Positions 45,264-56,109 of a stretch of 64,000 nucleotides of DNA are shown here, in pieces. Source of the stretch: Oreohelix idahoensis (taxonomy: Eukaryota; Mollusca; Gastropoda; Stylommatophora; Oreohelicidae); the NCBI GenBank assembly GCA_024509875.1, contig JAMPIV010006383.1, forward strand, positions 227,001 to 291,000. The letters run 5' to 3'. Each line of letters begins with the position of its first letter. Within the stretch, counting starts at the first letter, position 1. Position numbers and translations under genes: made by a program. The notes under the pieces were generated by a model that saw only the letters and a program-made list of their open reading frames with translations, was not told the DNA's origin and did not search any database.

Positions 45264-47442
45264 CACTGACTAACAAAAAAAAATTTTTTTTTCTTTCTCT
45301 AACATTTCTATGTTTTTCTGGTCAACTTTATTGCGCTGTTTTTAAATCTGCAAACCGTTTTTCTCTATCAGGTCGGGATCTCTAGAAATACGCAATTGAA
45401 ATTTTTAACAATGCATACAGTATTACAACATCATTCATACAAGAAGTGTAACAGTTATGTAGGCTTGAATTTCTTTGCAGTCGACTTTCGTCGGTGAATG
45501 GCATGTGGTACATCGCGATGAAGCATCCAACAATAATCGGCAAGCATGGTCACACTCCACCGTCCTTGATAGTATGACTCCATTACGGCGATATCTTGAT
45601 GGAATCGTTCTCCATGTTCATCGCTGACTTCGCCAAGGTTGTCAGGGGAAAAGTCAAGATGCGAATCGAGCAAATGGATTTTGAGGGACATGTTACAGCC
45701 CATAATTCTGTATGCATCTATGCACTGCTTAACAATATGCACATAGTCGACAGATTTGTGATTTCCCAGAAACTTATCGACGATCGATTTGAATGCCATC
45801 CATGCGCGAAGTTCACTACCATGTAACAAGTTCTCGAATTGTTTGTCTGCAATAACTTTCCTAATCTGAGGTCCTACAAAGATACATTTCTTTATCTTTG
45901 CATCGCTAACTTGCGGAAACTTTTCTCGAAGATAAGTGAAAGCTTTGCTCGTTTTATCTAACGCTTTTACGAAATTCTTCATGAGCCCCAACTTTATATG
46001 TAACGGTGGTAAAATGATGCTGTCTTTGTTAACTAATGGCTCATGTATTACATTTTTATGCCCGAGCTGCATACGATCCCTGATAGGCCACACTTTTCTT
46101 GCATAATGTTCCTGTCTGTTGCGGCTGTCCCATTCACATAGGAAGCAACAAAATTTAGTATACCCAGTCTGCATGCCCGTGAGAATTGCAATGACCTTTA
46201 GGTCTCCACAAATCCGCCATTGGTAGTCATTGTACTTTATTTTTACCAAAAGTATAGCCATATTGTCATAAGTTTCTTTCATATGAACAGAGAAGCGACT
46301 GGAATTGATGAAAATAAATTTCCGTTATGCAATAACACGGCTTTTAGACTAGTCTTGAAAGAGTCGATGAAAAGTCGCCATTCGTTGACTATGTGCTCAT
46401 TACCGAGGTGCAGCATTACACCGTTTACATCTTTGCAATAGCAAATGCCATCATCCATCTCAAAGTATAGAACAAGTTCTCTGTGTCTATGACGAAATTT
46501 AGATATCGGAGTATTGGGCGCTAAAAGATTCCATTCTTTGAGTCACGAACCGAGTAATTCCGCTTGTCCTTTGGTAAGAGCGAGATCACGTATTAGATCT
46601 GAAAGTTCTGAATGGTTAATTAAGTGAACACCATCATTCACCGGTATATAATCCGAGTCAGAATTAGTTTATAAAGCAGGTAAACTATCACTTTCTGATG
46701 GTTCATTCACGTCCAACGGATATTATTCTCGTGGAAATGGGATCGGACATGTGATTTTATCATGAGGCACTGGTTTCGAAACCGATTCAATATTTGGATA
46801 AACCACAGACTTTCTAGTTTTAAAAGTGAAACCATGGATATTTGTCAAGCAGAAGTAACAATCAGTAGCGTGATTTGTCGGTTCACGCCATATTACTGGC
46901 ACTCCAAAAGGCATCGACTTATGCTTCGGCGATTTTCGTAACCAACCTGCCAATGTATTTGCACAAGTCGAACAAACTGCATTTGGCTTCCAAGATTTAT
47001 TTGCATCATCAACTTTCGAATCGAAATAACGTTCATATGCTTTCTTTAGTAATGGTGTAAAGTTTTTCTGGTGAACACGATCGGTAAAATATCCGCACAC
47101 GTAACAGAACAGATCAGCCGAATTTCTACAACTTCTAGAAGCCATATTTCGCTCAGAATTATTTCAAAATACAGTAACTATTTGAAAAATAGCGTAACAT
47201 ATGTCATGCATCTTTTAGCAGTATAAAAAGTAGAATTATTTTGCATTTTATTAATTTTTAATAAGTTATATAGTAAAAATGAAACGGAGCAAATAACGGT
47301 TTCCCAAAAATATATTTATTCACAAATATCTTAAGAACCCGATGTGATAGAGATAAACGGATTTCAGATTTGAAATCAGCGCAAGAAACTGACCTAAGAA
47401 CACTTATTCTTATATAAGAAAGAAAAATGTTGTTTGTCAGTG
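45264..47442 (-). mobile_element. DNA transposon, CACTA/Mirage/Chapaev-like, with TIRs and TAA duplication
   Basis: The left end CACTGACTAACAAAAA (45264) and the reverse complement of the right end CACTGACAAACAACAT (from 47442) are terminal inverted repeats that continue into a shared TTTTTCTTTCT. Both sides are flanked by TAA (45261-45263 and 47443-47445), a 3-bp duplication. The whole element is 2179 bp with one minus-strand gene. CACTG ends and a 3-bp duplication agree with the CMC group (EnSpm/CACTA, Chapaev3-like); PIF/Harbinger also duplicates TWA but does not start CACTG. Confidence 0.85.
45455..47145 (-). pseudogene. CMC-like DDE transposase, three stops and one frameshift
   Basis: From the ATG at 47145: an N-terminal zinc-finger-like region (CYVCGYFTDRV, CSTCANTLAGW, CYFCLTNIHGF, so three C-x2-C pairs) belonging to a family of multi-copy invertebrate proteins usually listed as uncharacterised. 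The frame then carries three stops (around 46720, 46675 and 46545) but stays readable to RLFIDSFKTSLKAVLLHNGN. A one-base shift near 46290 leads to the final 275 codons: ICGDLKVIAIL, CCFLCEWDSRNRQ, LPPLHIKLGLMKNFV, then SDEHGERFHQDI. I read D (FIDS), D (CGDL) and E (DEHGERF) as a DDE triad with the C-x2-C and H motifs expected between the second D and E in CMC transposases. Assignment of the family is inference; decay of the gene is directly visible. Confidence 0.75.
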
Positions 47443-47554
47443 TAATTATTCAGGGAGGGATGTTTGAAATGTGCTTCTCGCTTGTCCATATAATGTAACC
47501 GCGCAGTTAGACCTAACTTTCTTTTGATGTTCTATCAAAGTTGTACGGACAATG

Positions 47555-47715
47555 GTTGTTTGGTTTTAAGGTCATCTTTATTGCACACGGACAACTCCAT
47601 AAGTGCTCCGATCTCCTCCCTTAGATTACATAAGGAGGATCTCAGCACAGTGCACGAACTCCGTAGCACCGGTGACGATCCTAGTGTATGTATACAGAAA
47701 TCACACATTCTATAA
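47555..47715 (+). repeat. hairpin-containing interspersed repeat, copy 3
   Basis: Same 160-bp repeat as at 3675 (minus) and 22715 (plus), here with TTTGGTTTTAAGGTCATC start and CACACATTCTATAAAT end. Confidence 0.85.
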
Positions 47716-47899
47716 ATATTTTTATGGTAGGTAGCTTTCCTAATTTTTAATTATATTGCTGCAGCTTCACCGTATAGTTGTCGGCAAAACACGATAAGAA
47801 GCAGTTACTGGTTATAAACATCTTGCCCAACTGGCGTTGGGCATGGTGCCAGGGGCTACTTCTGACAGTGGGAGAGGTATTAGGATCTCACTGGACAGC

Positions 47900-50830
47900 T
47901 TGTTGGAACGTCAGAACTATGTTGACTGGACTCTCTGAAAATCTGCAGGACAAAACCGATGTCAGGAAGACAGCCATAATCAACGACGAACTTAAACGAC
48001 TCCATGTGAATATAGCTGCACTTTAGGAAACGCGCCTAGCATTCTCTGGAAGGGTGAGCGAGAAGGACTGCACATTTTATTGTGTTTTATTTAAGGAAAA
48101 AAACTTTAAAAAAAAAACTAGAGAACACGGAGTAGGTTTTTTGGTCAAAAATCGCTAACTAAAATGGTTGAAGCCGCGGTAGCATAGTGGTTAGTGCACT
48201 GGCTTCCTAGCGCAGTGATCTATGGTTCGATCCCCAGATGAGGCGGTTTTAAGGCCACAAACGGCTCCTGGGTCGACCCAGCCCCAAATGGGTACCAGAG
48301 CAACTCTGGGAAGGTTAAGGCGGCCGGCGCGATGCCGACCACATCACCCCTCGTGTGCCGACGGTCAAGATAATATGGGCCTAACACCATATTCCCAATA
48401 TGCCTCAATGGGCGTGTAACGGGTTCCTTTACCTTTTTTTTAAATGGTTGAACCAGGTGACAATGGATCAGAACGCCTGTTAGCGCTCCGCCTGCAAACT
48501 AGTGCAGGTCCCATCACCCTTGTCAGTGTGTATGCTTCTTCTCTGTACTCGGCCTCAGAAGCAAAAGACGAGTTCTACGAGAATCTAGCAGCAGTCACCA
48601 AAAGCACACTTGTGCAAGAACAACTTGTTCTCCTTGGTGACTTCTACTCAAGAGTGGGTGCCGATAATGTTTCGTGGCCTTCTTGTCTGGGCAGGGTTGG
48701 TATCGGCAAGATTAATGAAAATGGACAACGGCTCTTGGAATTGAGTGTTCATCATGACCTCTGGTAGACCAACATCTACTTTCAGACAAAACCCTATAAG
48801 GTGTCATAGAGACACCCACGATCCAAGCACTGGCACCAGCTGGATCTGATTCATGTCAGAAGACCACTTCTAAAGTCTGTGCTCTACACACGTTCGTACC
48901 ATAGTACAGACTGTGACACAGATTACTCCATAGTTGGCTGCTAAATCAGAGCACAACGAAGAAAACACCATCGCGTCAGACATGAAGGGAAACCACGCAT
49001 CGATATCAGCAAGATGTCAGACCCTGTCATGGTTGCTCAATTTACCACGACCTTCAAGAAAGCGCTCAGTAGCACACATCATGATGATACGGTTACAGAG
49101 AACTTACAGCCCATGCGGAACGTCCTTCATAGTTCTGCGCTTGCTACCTTTGGTAAGATGACAGCGAAGTCAAATGACTGGTTCGATGCTTCATCAGATA
49201 TGATGACACCTGTCATTGAAACTAAGCGCAGTGCTGCGATTGAATACAAACGTTCACCAAGTGCTAGAACCCTTCAGATCCTGAAGGCTACTAGAAGTAA
49301 AGTCCAACAAACTGCTCGATGTTGTGCAAATGAGTATTGGCTCCAGCGCACGAGAGCATCCGGACCGCAGCGTAAACAGGCAACACTAGACAAATGTACG
49401 ATGGTTTTAAGAAAGCCCTTGGTCTCCAAAGAAGTAAGACAGCACCGCTAAAAACCATCAGTGGAGAGAAGCTAACCGATAAGGGTAAGCAGATGGAGAG
49501 GTGGGTCGAACGCTACTCTGAGCTTTACGCTAAAGAAAATACCGTCATTCCTGCAGCCTCCTCTTAGTGCGACTACCCATGTTAGCTGAGCGCATATATC
49601 CAGAGTCGCAGTGTAGATTTCGAGCTGGTAGATCGACAATAGACCTGATCTTTTCTCTCCGCCAGCTTCAGGAAAAATCAAGAGAGCAGAAAAGGCCTTT
49701 ATATATCGCCTTTATCGCCCCACGATATTATTGGAAATGATAAAGTCATTGCATAAAGAGAACAGTCCAATATGATGGAAGCATCTCACAATCCTTTGAT
49801 ATACGCAGTGGCGTTAAAAAAGGCTGCGTCCTGGATCCGACTCTTTTCGGGATCTTCTTTGCCTAGCTTTTAAAACATGCATTCAGAGATGCAACTGAAG
49901 GAATATGCCTTCACACTAAGATGACCGACTGATTAACCTTTAAGTGTGAAGGCAAAAAAAAAAAAAATCAGATTGGTCACTATAAGAGACTTGTTATTCG
50001 CTGATGACACTGCAATCGTCACTCAAAGTCAATAGGAGCTTCAGAGCTTGATGAATTGCTTCTCTCAAGCATGCAAGGACTTTGGCTTCACGACAAGTCT
50101 AAAGAAAACAAACGTGCTGTGTCATGATGTGGATGTTGCACCATTTATCACTATCGATAACTATGAATTGGCAGTTGTGTACCACTTCAGATACTGGGGT
50201 CTACCATCAACGACAAAATTTCTCTGAACACAGAAACTGACAGCCGCATTGGCAAAGCTGCAGCCACCTTTGCCCGTCTCGCAACGCGTGTTTGAGGACA
50301 CTCACAACGAAGACCAAAACTGCGGTTTATAACGCCTGCGCCACCAGCACTCTTCTATATGGCAGCGAGACATGGACAATCTATGCTAAGCAAGGCCTTC
50401 TATCTACGGTGTCTACGCACATTCTTGGTATTTCGTGAAAGGACAAAGTGACAAATGTCGAGGTTTTATCACGTGCTGGCCTTCAAATCATATATACACT
50501 CCTTAGACAGCGCTGACAACGCTGGCTTGGCCATGTCCACCGCATGGAAGGTTGTCGCATCACCAAAGATATCGTCTACGGACAGCTGGCAGATGGCAAA
50601 AGAACAGTTGAGCGAGCGCAGCTGAGGTTCAAAGATATGTGCAAGCGAAATATGAGGGCACTGGACATGAATCCAACAAACTGAGAGGACGAAGCTGCCG
50701 ATCGTACCAAGTGGCGGGGCTCGCTACGGCGCCACCTCAGATTGGGCGAAAAGAAGCTCTCACGGTAAGCAGAAAAGAGGAGAAAAAGTCGAAAGGAACA
50801 CCAGGAAAAAGACAAAAGCTGAGTTTTGTA
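47900..50830 (+). mobile_element. decayed LINE, same family as 55325-58107, split by a SINE
   Basis: Endonuclease segment: WNVRTMLTGLSENLQD, then VSVYASSLYSASEAKDEF and LVLLGDFYSRVGADN. The linker absent from the other copy is kept here (SDPVMVAQFTTTFKKAL.., TLQILKATRSKVQQTARC). RT pieces follow: QCRFRAGRSTIDL-like text near 49610, VKKGCVLDPTLFGIF near 49815, FADDTAIVTQS near 50000, then the C-terminal LYGSETW block near 50355. Stops and frameshifts are numerous, and about 330 bp covering the RT N-terminus are missing near 49568. The SINE at 48173-48441 interrupts the endonuclease. Confidence 0.88.
48173..48441 (+). mobile_element. tRNA-derived SINE (family 1) inserted in a LINE
   Basis: The head GTAGCATAGTGGTTAGTG (box A) and GGTTCGATCCCCAG (box B) are followed by the family-1 body and the end CCTTTACCTTTTTTT. 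It is flanked by 11-bp direct repeats AAATGGTTGAA (48162-48172 and 48442-48452). The other LINE copy has the uninterrupted site ACTAAAATGGTTGAACCAGG at about 55664, which proves the insertion and its polarity. Confidence 0.95.
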
Positions 50831-51460
50831 ACGAACAATTAGGAGAAGCTGAACCACATACACGTTTGTTCAAACGAAAAACATAATACAGTTCATCCAG
50901 AGAAAAATGTTTTCTCTTTCACTTTACATCGGAGTTGCACAGTGATTAGAGCGCGTGCCTAGTTTCTAAATGCGCTTTCTTTAAACACACATTTTGATTT
51001 CGAACATTTTTTAACATACTAACATTGTAAAAACAAAACTTCATCATCACTTTTCCATTCTGCTGGTTATTTTTCTCTCTCCCAGACTTTACCGAGCAAT
51101 TTGTGTAATATCTCTTTAGTGGTGTCAAAATCAGCTTTGATGACCTCTACTGGAATGCCATCTATACCAGCCGCTTTTCCATCTCATAGACATTGCAAAT
51201 CAAACAAACATACTCTAGAAGTTGTAAATGTCCCATCTAGTTCCCTCAGGTCAATCCAGAGATGAAGACAGAATACAACTACTCGTATTTCTCCCTCAGG
51301 TATTGCAACAGAGGCGACAAAATAAGAGTAGTGAATACGACTGGCAAACGCATTATGTAAAAGACATGCCAAGTCATTCTGTCGCGTGCCATCAGCTCAA
51401 GTTCTTCCCAAGTTTCCTTATCATGACTTCAATTCTCTTCATTATGTTTTTTTTTTTTTT

Positions 51461-51499
<39 letters not shown>

Positions 51500-51654
51500 T
51501 GGGGCGCTATCTCTACTTCTCTGTGCATAAAACACCATCTCTGCCTGATTGTGCATCAAATTTTACACGGCAGAACTGAAAATTGTATTGCAGGGCAGAA
51601 TTGTAAAAAGGCAATTATGCCTATATCTTTACCCTGATAAAATAAAGATTTCGT
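50831..51654. other. non-coding, includes homopolymer block
   Basis: No recognised feature apart from the T/G block at 51449-51504. Confidence 0.4.
51449..51504. repeat. T-run joined to G-run
   Basis: About 23 T followed directly by about 30 G with one T. Either a very unusual simple repeat or a sequencing/assembly artefact; a similar T9 G-rich block occurs at 29090-29120. Confidence 0.9.
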
Positions 51655-51830
51655 TCGTTCTCTTACGTTGGGGATTCCAGAACAAGGATTGCCTCGTAAT
51701 GCTATCAACAGGTTTCCTCAATGCGTGTCCTATCCATCGCCAGCGTCTTCTTCTCAACGCTTGTTCCAGTGGCACGTTTCTGATTCTTGGCATCAGTCCC
51801 ACATGGGCCGACATAATTGTCTTCCATGTT
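51655..51830 (-). mobile_element. LINE C-terminal fragment, minus strand
   Basis: The minus frame reads MPRIRNVPLEQALRRRRWRW, then IGHALRKPVDSITRQSLFWN. Same family as 16840-17105, with the frame intact over about 55 residues. Cut short after WNPQRKR. Confidence 0.82.
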
Positions 51831-53039
51831 CTGAGTGGTACTCAAGGAAAACAAATGTTAAAAAAATCACTAATCTACATATTCTGTGTCAGCATCAACA
51901 AAGTTAAGGGTAGGCCAAACTAACACTTGACTCTTCTACTGCAGTGTTTGCTATGGGAGTACCTTTACCTTCTTGACTTTATCACATAACAGAATAATGC
52001 TCACAATATATGTTCTACTCCTCTTACAGAGCTGCAACTTTTCAGTCATTTCCCTTTCAAGGTACATTTTAATCTATCGTGTTTTGACCGGCATGCACCC
52101 ACCCATCCGACGTTACATTGTAGCTAAAAAAGATTTAAAATAATGTGGACGTAACTTCATTAAACTAAGGGAGGGAACTGAAGTAAGAGAAATAATGACC
52201 TGTGATTATAGATTGTTTCGTATTTGAAATGGGTGGGTATCGGATGGTGAACGGTGATGGACTGATTTAATCACGATGTTTCTTCAAACAACTAGATCAG
52301 CAAATTATTTGTTTTAAACACAGCTTTTATCCTAGAATAACCAACTTTCTCGTGATTTTTGTATTAGGTTCCGAAACAATGTACAGGGTATTTCAAAATT
52401 AGGTATCCACACTTTGAATGCTGACAACTCGATTATCATTTGAGAGAGAATTATGGCATTGTCACATATAAAGTCACAAATGTTCAAAATGTCGACGACC
52501 TGCAACAATGTATTTATTGTTCACAGCGATGAACAACTGACTGCCATTCTGTATTGTTACTAATGAAGAGTGAAGTATGCAGTTTTAATTTGATGTCTCA
52601 GGTCTCTTACTGTGCGCGTTTTGAAAAGAAAAACAACACACACAAAAAACTTCACGATTAATAATCTAATTGCATTATTCATTTGTATCTAGCATTATTC
52701 CGCTCAATTCTTGCAAAATAGGAAAATTTTATGTTAATTTGTATGTGCAATTTATGTGCATTTAATGTATGTACACATAATTTTGAAACACCCTGTATAT
52801 TTTATTCAAAAGATTAATTTAACTCGACTGAGGTGACACGGTTCAGAAAAAGAATTAATACTCAGTTTTGACTTAAAATCATAAAACAAGTAAATAAAGA
52901 AACAAGCATTTAGGGATACAGTTTTATTGTTGTTACCAAATGCAATAAAAACGCAGAAACAAATTTTTCAGACATTCTATTACACAGCATACAATTGGAT
53001 GGCCGTTTTCATTAATCATTACTTCGTTCTGTCTTTCGC
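51831..53039. other. non-coding
   Basis: AT-rich unique-looking sequence. A possible terminal-repeat pair is visible: ACAGGGTATTTCAAAATTAG near 52382 and TAATTTTGAAACACCCTGTA near 52780, inverted and about 400 bp apart, which suggests a small non-autonomous DNA transposon. The short frames here have no content I recognise. Confidence 0.45.
52381..52798. mobile_element. possible MITE with inverted ends
   Basis: The left end TACAGGGTATTTCAAAATTA and the right end TAATTTTGAAACACCCTGTA are near-perfect inverted repeats of about 20 bp, bounding about 418 bp without coding capacity. A TA lies at each outer edge (TACAGGG.. and ..CCCTGTA), as in Tc1/mariner-type MITEs; CAGGGT-type ends fit this. Confidence 0.78.
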
Positions 53040-53400
53040 TGACTTACTTAGTCTTGCATCTTCTACCCTGAGGTGTAGAGATTTGCCAGAGAGAGCGCCA
53101 TACTATCCTATCGGCTGTCTACCTCCTGGCCTGGTTCCAATCTAGTCCTCGGTCCTTTAGAGATTGTTTAATGTTGTCCGGCCAGCGAACTCTGGGTTGT
53201 TCTGGTGGTCTGGATCCCTGGCGCTTAATTTCCCACATTAGTCGCGGTAGCCGATCGTCTCCCATTCTGCAGACATGATCGAGCCATTGGAATTGGGACA
53301 GTTCCACTTGGGTCTGCATAGGCTGGGTTTTGAGGCTGTGACGTATCGTGTGGTTGCGGAATGTGTTTCTTCTTGTTACTTCAATCACCTTCCTCAAATA
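53040..53400 (-). mobile_element. LINE C-terminal fragment, frame intact
   Basis: The minus frame (53397-53119) reads EVTRRNTFRNHTIRHSL, then QFQWLDHVCRMGDDRLPRLM, then PPEQPRVRWPDNIKQSLKDR. A LINE ORF2 C-terminal domain, homologous to 20945-21290. The RT core is missing. Confidence 0.78.
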
Positions 53401-53974
53401 CCTTATTATGTAATAGTAATTATTTCATTTCCTGAAAAAAGTGTGGTCAATAAGTTCTATACAAAACAAACAAACAAACAAACAAACCCACACACACACA
53501 GACATATCGAAGAAGCTGGCACCAGCCATCGTTTAAGATGATAAAAGTATTTGTGCCCGAAACAAAAATGTATTAGCAGCGCTTGACAGGGATAACAGTT
53601 CTGATATCACACAAACGACGCTTGAATAGCGTGAGCGCTTAATAACGAGGGGGGTGCGTGAGTTGACTCGATCGTTACAGATTGTATCGCCTTCCAGTCT
53701 GCTATCCATTGTTGATAAAAGCAATTTTTTCAGGTTAACAGTACAGAAAATGGGTAAAACATCACAGCTAGAACACATCTCGTCTCATATAGCCTAATGA
53801 ACGACAAGAAGACGAATTTTCAGCTTGCATATTTTCATAAAACCGGCAGGAAACAACGCCTTCTTTTTTTAAATACCAGCCGGCATTTCTTAAATATGCA
53901 GACCTTATATTCCTAGTTTAATTCAACGCGGTGAGGTGATAACACTTAGCTGCTTTTTTGTTTGTTTACTCGGT
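53401..53974. other. non-coding
   Basis: A short CAAA microsatellite (53460-53488) followed by a CA run; nothing else. Confidence 0.45.
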
Positions 53975-54410
53975 GTTCCTTTCGGTGTGTTTTTTTCTCT
54001 TCTGCATGTTGTGAGAGCTTCTTTTCGCCCAATCTGAGGTGGCTCGCCACTTGGTGCGATCGGCGGCTTCATCTCCCCAGGTTGCTGGATTTATGTCGAG
54101 TGCCTTCATGCCTCTCTTAAATACATCGTTGAGCTTCAGCTGCAGTCGCCCGACTGTTCTATTGCCATCTGCCAGTTGCCGTAGAAAATATCTTTGGGTA
54201 CATGGCCAAGTCAGCGTATTCTGCGTTGTCTGCTTTAAAAGAGAGCACTTGACAACACCTCGACATTTGTCACTTTGTTCTTCCACGAAATACCAAGGAT
54301 GTGGCGTAGACACCTTAGGTGTAAGGTATTGAGCCTGTTTTCTTTCTTAGCATAGGTTGTTCATGTCTCGCTGCCATATAGCAGCGTGCTGGTGACACAG
54401 AAACTGTCTT
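53975..54410 (-). mobile_element. LINE C-terminal fragment, same family as 55325-58107
   Basis: On the minus strand from 54410: LLYGSET-type text, LNTLHLRCLRHILGIS, then QLADGNRTVGRLQLKLNDVF, DINPATWGDEAADRTKWR. These match the last 150 residues of the RT frame ending at 58002. Frame changes are present. Confidence 0.82.
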
Positions 54411-54524
54411 TGATATATAATTTAATCTATACTGTTGTGCTTATCAAACTGTACTATCTTCCTGAAAAAGCAGAGTGGTAGGAACTATTGCTTCTTGGCA
54501 AAATTACCTTGCTCGCTACAAGAT

Positions 54525-54605
54525 AGTGTCAAGTACATCCAGCTGTAAATGTGCACTTGACTGCTTTTGCTTTAGGAAAGCAAAGGCAACAAGGAAGGTA
54601 AAGGA
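54525..54605 (+). mobile_element. SINE family 3 fragment
   Basis: ACATCCAGCTGTAAATGTGC and the following GGAAAGCAAAGGCAACAAGG match the family-3 body. The tRNA-like head is missing. Confidence 0.55.
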
Positions 54606-55324
54606 AATTTTTATTGAGAACAGAACGACAAAGAGAAAGATAAACGAAAATAATGTGCGGAAAAAGTTTGTCAGGATAACATTGGATTTTTTTTTAAATG
54701 TTGTACATAAACAGCCTCTTCACATGACCAGGTCTGATGACGATGAATGATAGATGGGAATAACAACTAGTATTATCTAAAATGATCCACATTTACCTGT
54801 TAAGATTTATGGACGAGCCCCCCACTGTTTTAAGGAGTTGTTGCGCACCAGACATCGTATTTACTCTTGTTAGCCATTTTTTTTCTTTGTGCGCCCCTGT
54901 GAACACATATCTCATCCTGTCTCCATCTTATGCTACATAAAAGAAACATATTTATTGCAATGAGATCTACAAGATTTTAATACGTTTTTTTTTCGGCGAA
55001 TTTACAACGATTTTATGTGCATCACTATCGTCATCTACAAAAGGTTTAAATGCCGTAGGCGCACGCGTAATCTAAGATTCGCGTAAATCGAAATCATGTT
55101 CTGCGCAGAAATTCAGTTCGTTACAATTAGGGGGTATTTTCTGCAAAGAAGATTAAAGGAAAAATTAATAAAAGTATATAAAAAGCTTCTGAAAACGAAC
55201 ATAAAACATAACAAATATGGTATACAAGTATGAAATTATTAATCGTTTATAGCATTAACGATATTTCTATTTCCACAGTCAATAAGGTGTTGTCCCGCCA
55301 CTGTCTGCTTTCCCCATTGGGTGC
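54606..55324. other. non-coding
   Basis: AT-rich sequence with no recognised feature; the 5' end of the following LINE copy may begin around 55250. Confidence 0.4.
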
Positions 55325-56109
55325 ATGGGGATTAGGGTCAAACCCGAACTGTGGACAGAAAATTTTGCACCAAACAATTATCGAAAAAATAGAAATAAGC
55401 AAACTCTCAGATTGGGATGCTGGAACGTCCGGACTATGTTGACTGGACTATCCGAAAACCTACAGGATGTAAACGATGTAAGGAAGACAGCCATAATTAA
55501 TGATGAGCTTAAACGACTTCAGGTGGATATAGCTGCACTTCAGGAAACGCGCCTGGCGGGCTCTGGAACGGTGAGCGAGAAGGACTACACATTTTATTGG
55601 CAATGGAAAGATCTTAATAAAGCTAGAGAACACGGAGTAGGTTTTGCGGTCAAAAAATCGCTAACTAAAATGGTTGAACCAGGCGAGAATGGATCAGAAC
55701 GCCTGTTAACGCTCCGCCTGCAAACTAGCACAGGTCCCATCACCCTTGTCAGTGTGTATGCTCCTACTCTGTACTCTGCCTCAGAAGCTAAAGATGAGTT
55801 CTACGAGAATCTAACAGCAATTATCAAAAGCATACCTAGGCAAGAACAGCTTGTTCTCCTTGGTGACTTTAACGCTAGAGTGGGTGCCGATAATGTTTCA
55901 TGGCCTTCATGTCTGGGCAGGTTTAGTATTGGCAAGATGAATGAAAATGGACAACGGCTCTTAGAGTTGTGCGTCCACCATGACCTGTGCGTGACCAACA
56001 CCTACTTTCAGACAAAACCCCAGCATAAGGTGTCATGGAGACACCCACGATCCAAGCACTGGCACCAACTTGACCTGATTCTCGTCAGAAGGCCACTCCT
56101 CAGGTACGC
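55325..56109 (+). pseudogene. LINE endonuclease domain, C-terminal end deleted
   Basis: The frame holds most of the apurinic-type endonuclease that nicks target DNA: RLGCWNVRTM (N-terminal Asn), AALQETRL (Glu), SVYAPTLYS, LVLLGDFNARVG (Asp/Asn) and HWHQLDLILVRR. The final SDH-type catalytic block and the linker to RT are missing: at about 56105 the text jumps from LRRPLLR-type sequence to one matching 49325 of the sister copy, so about 440 bp are lost. The join changes frame. The first ATG of the frame is uncertain because GTG/ATG candidates precede a conserved WNVRTM. Confidence 0.85.

Noticed and set aside
48173..48260. Functional tRNA genes (here and at 4560, 19990 and 22890)
   Set aside because: Box A and box B are present but acceptor and anticodon stems do not fold properly; these are SINE heads.
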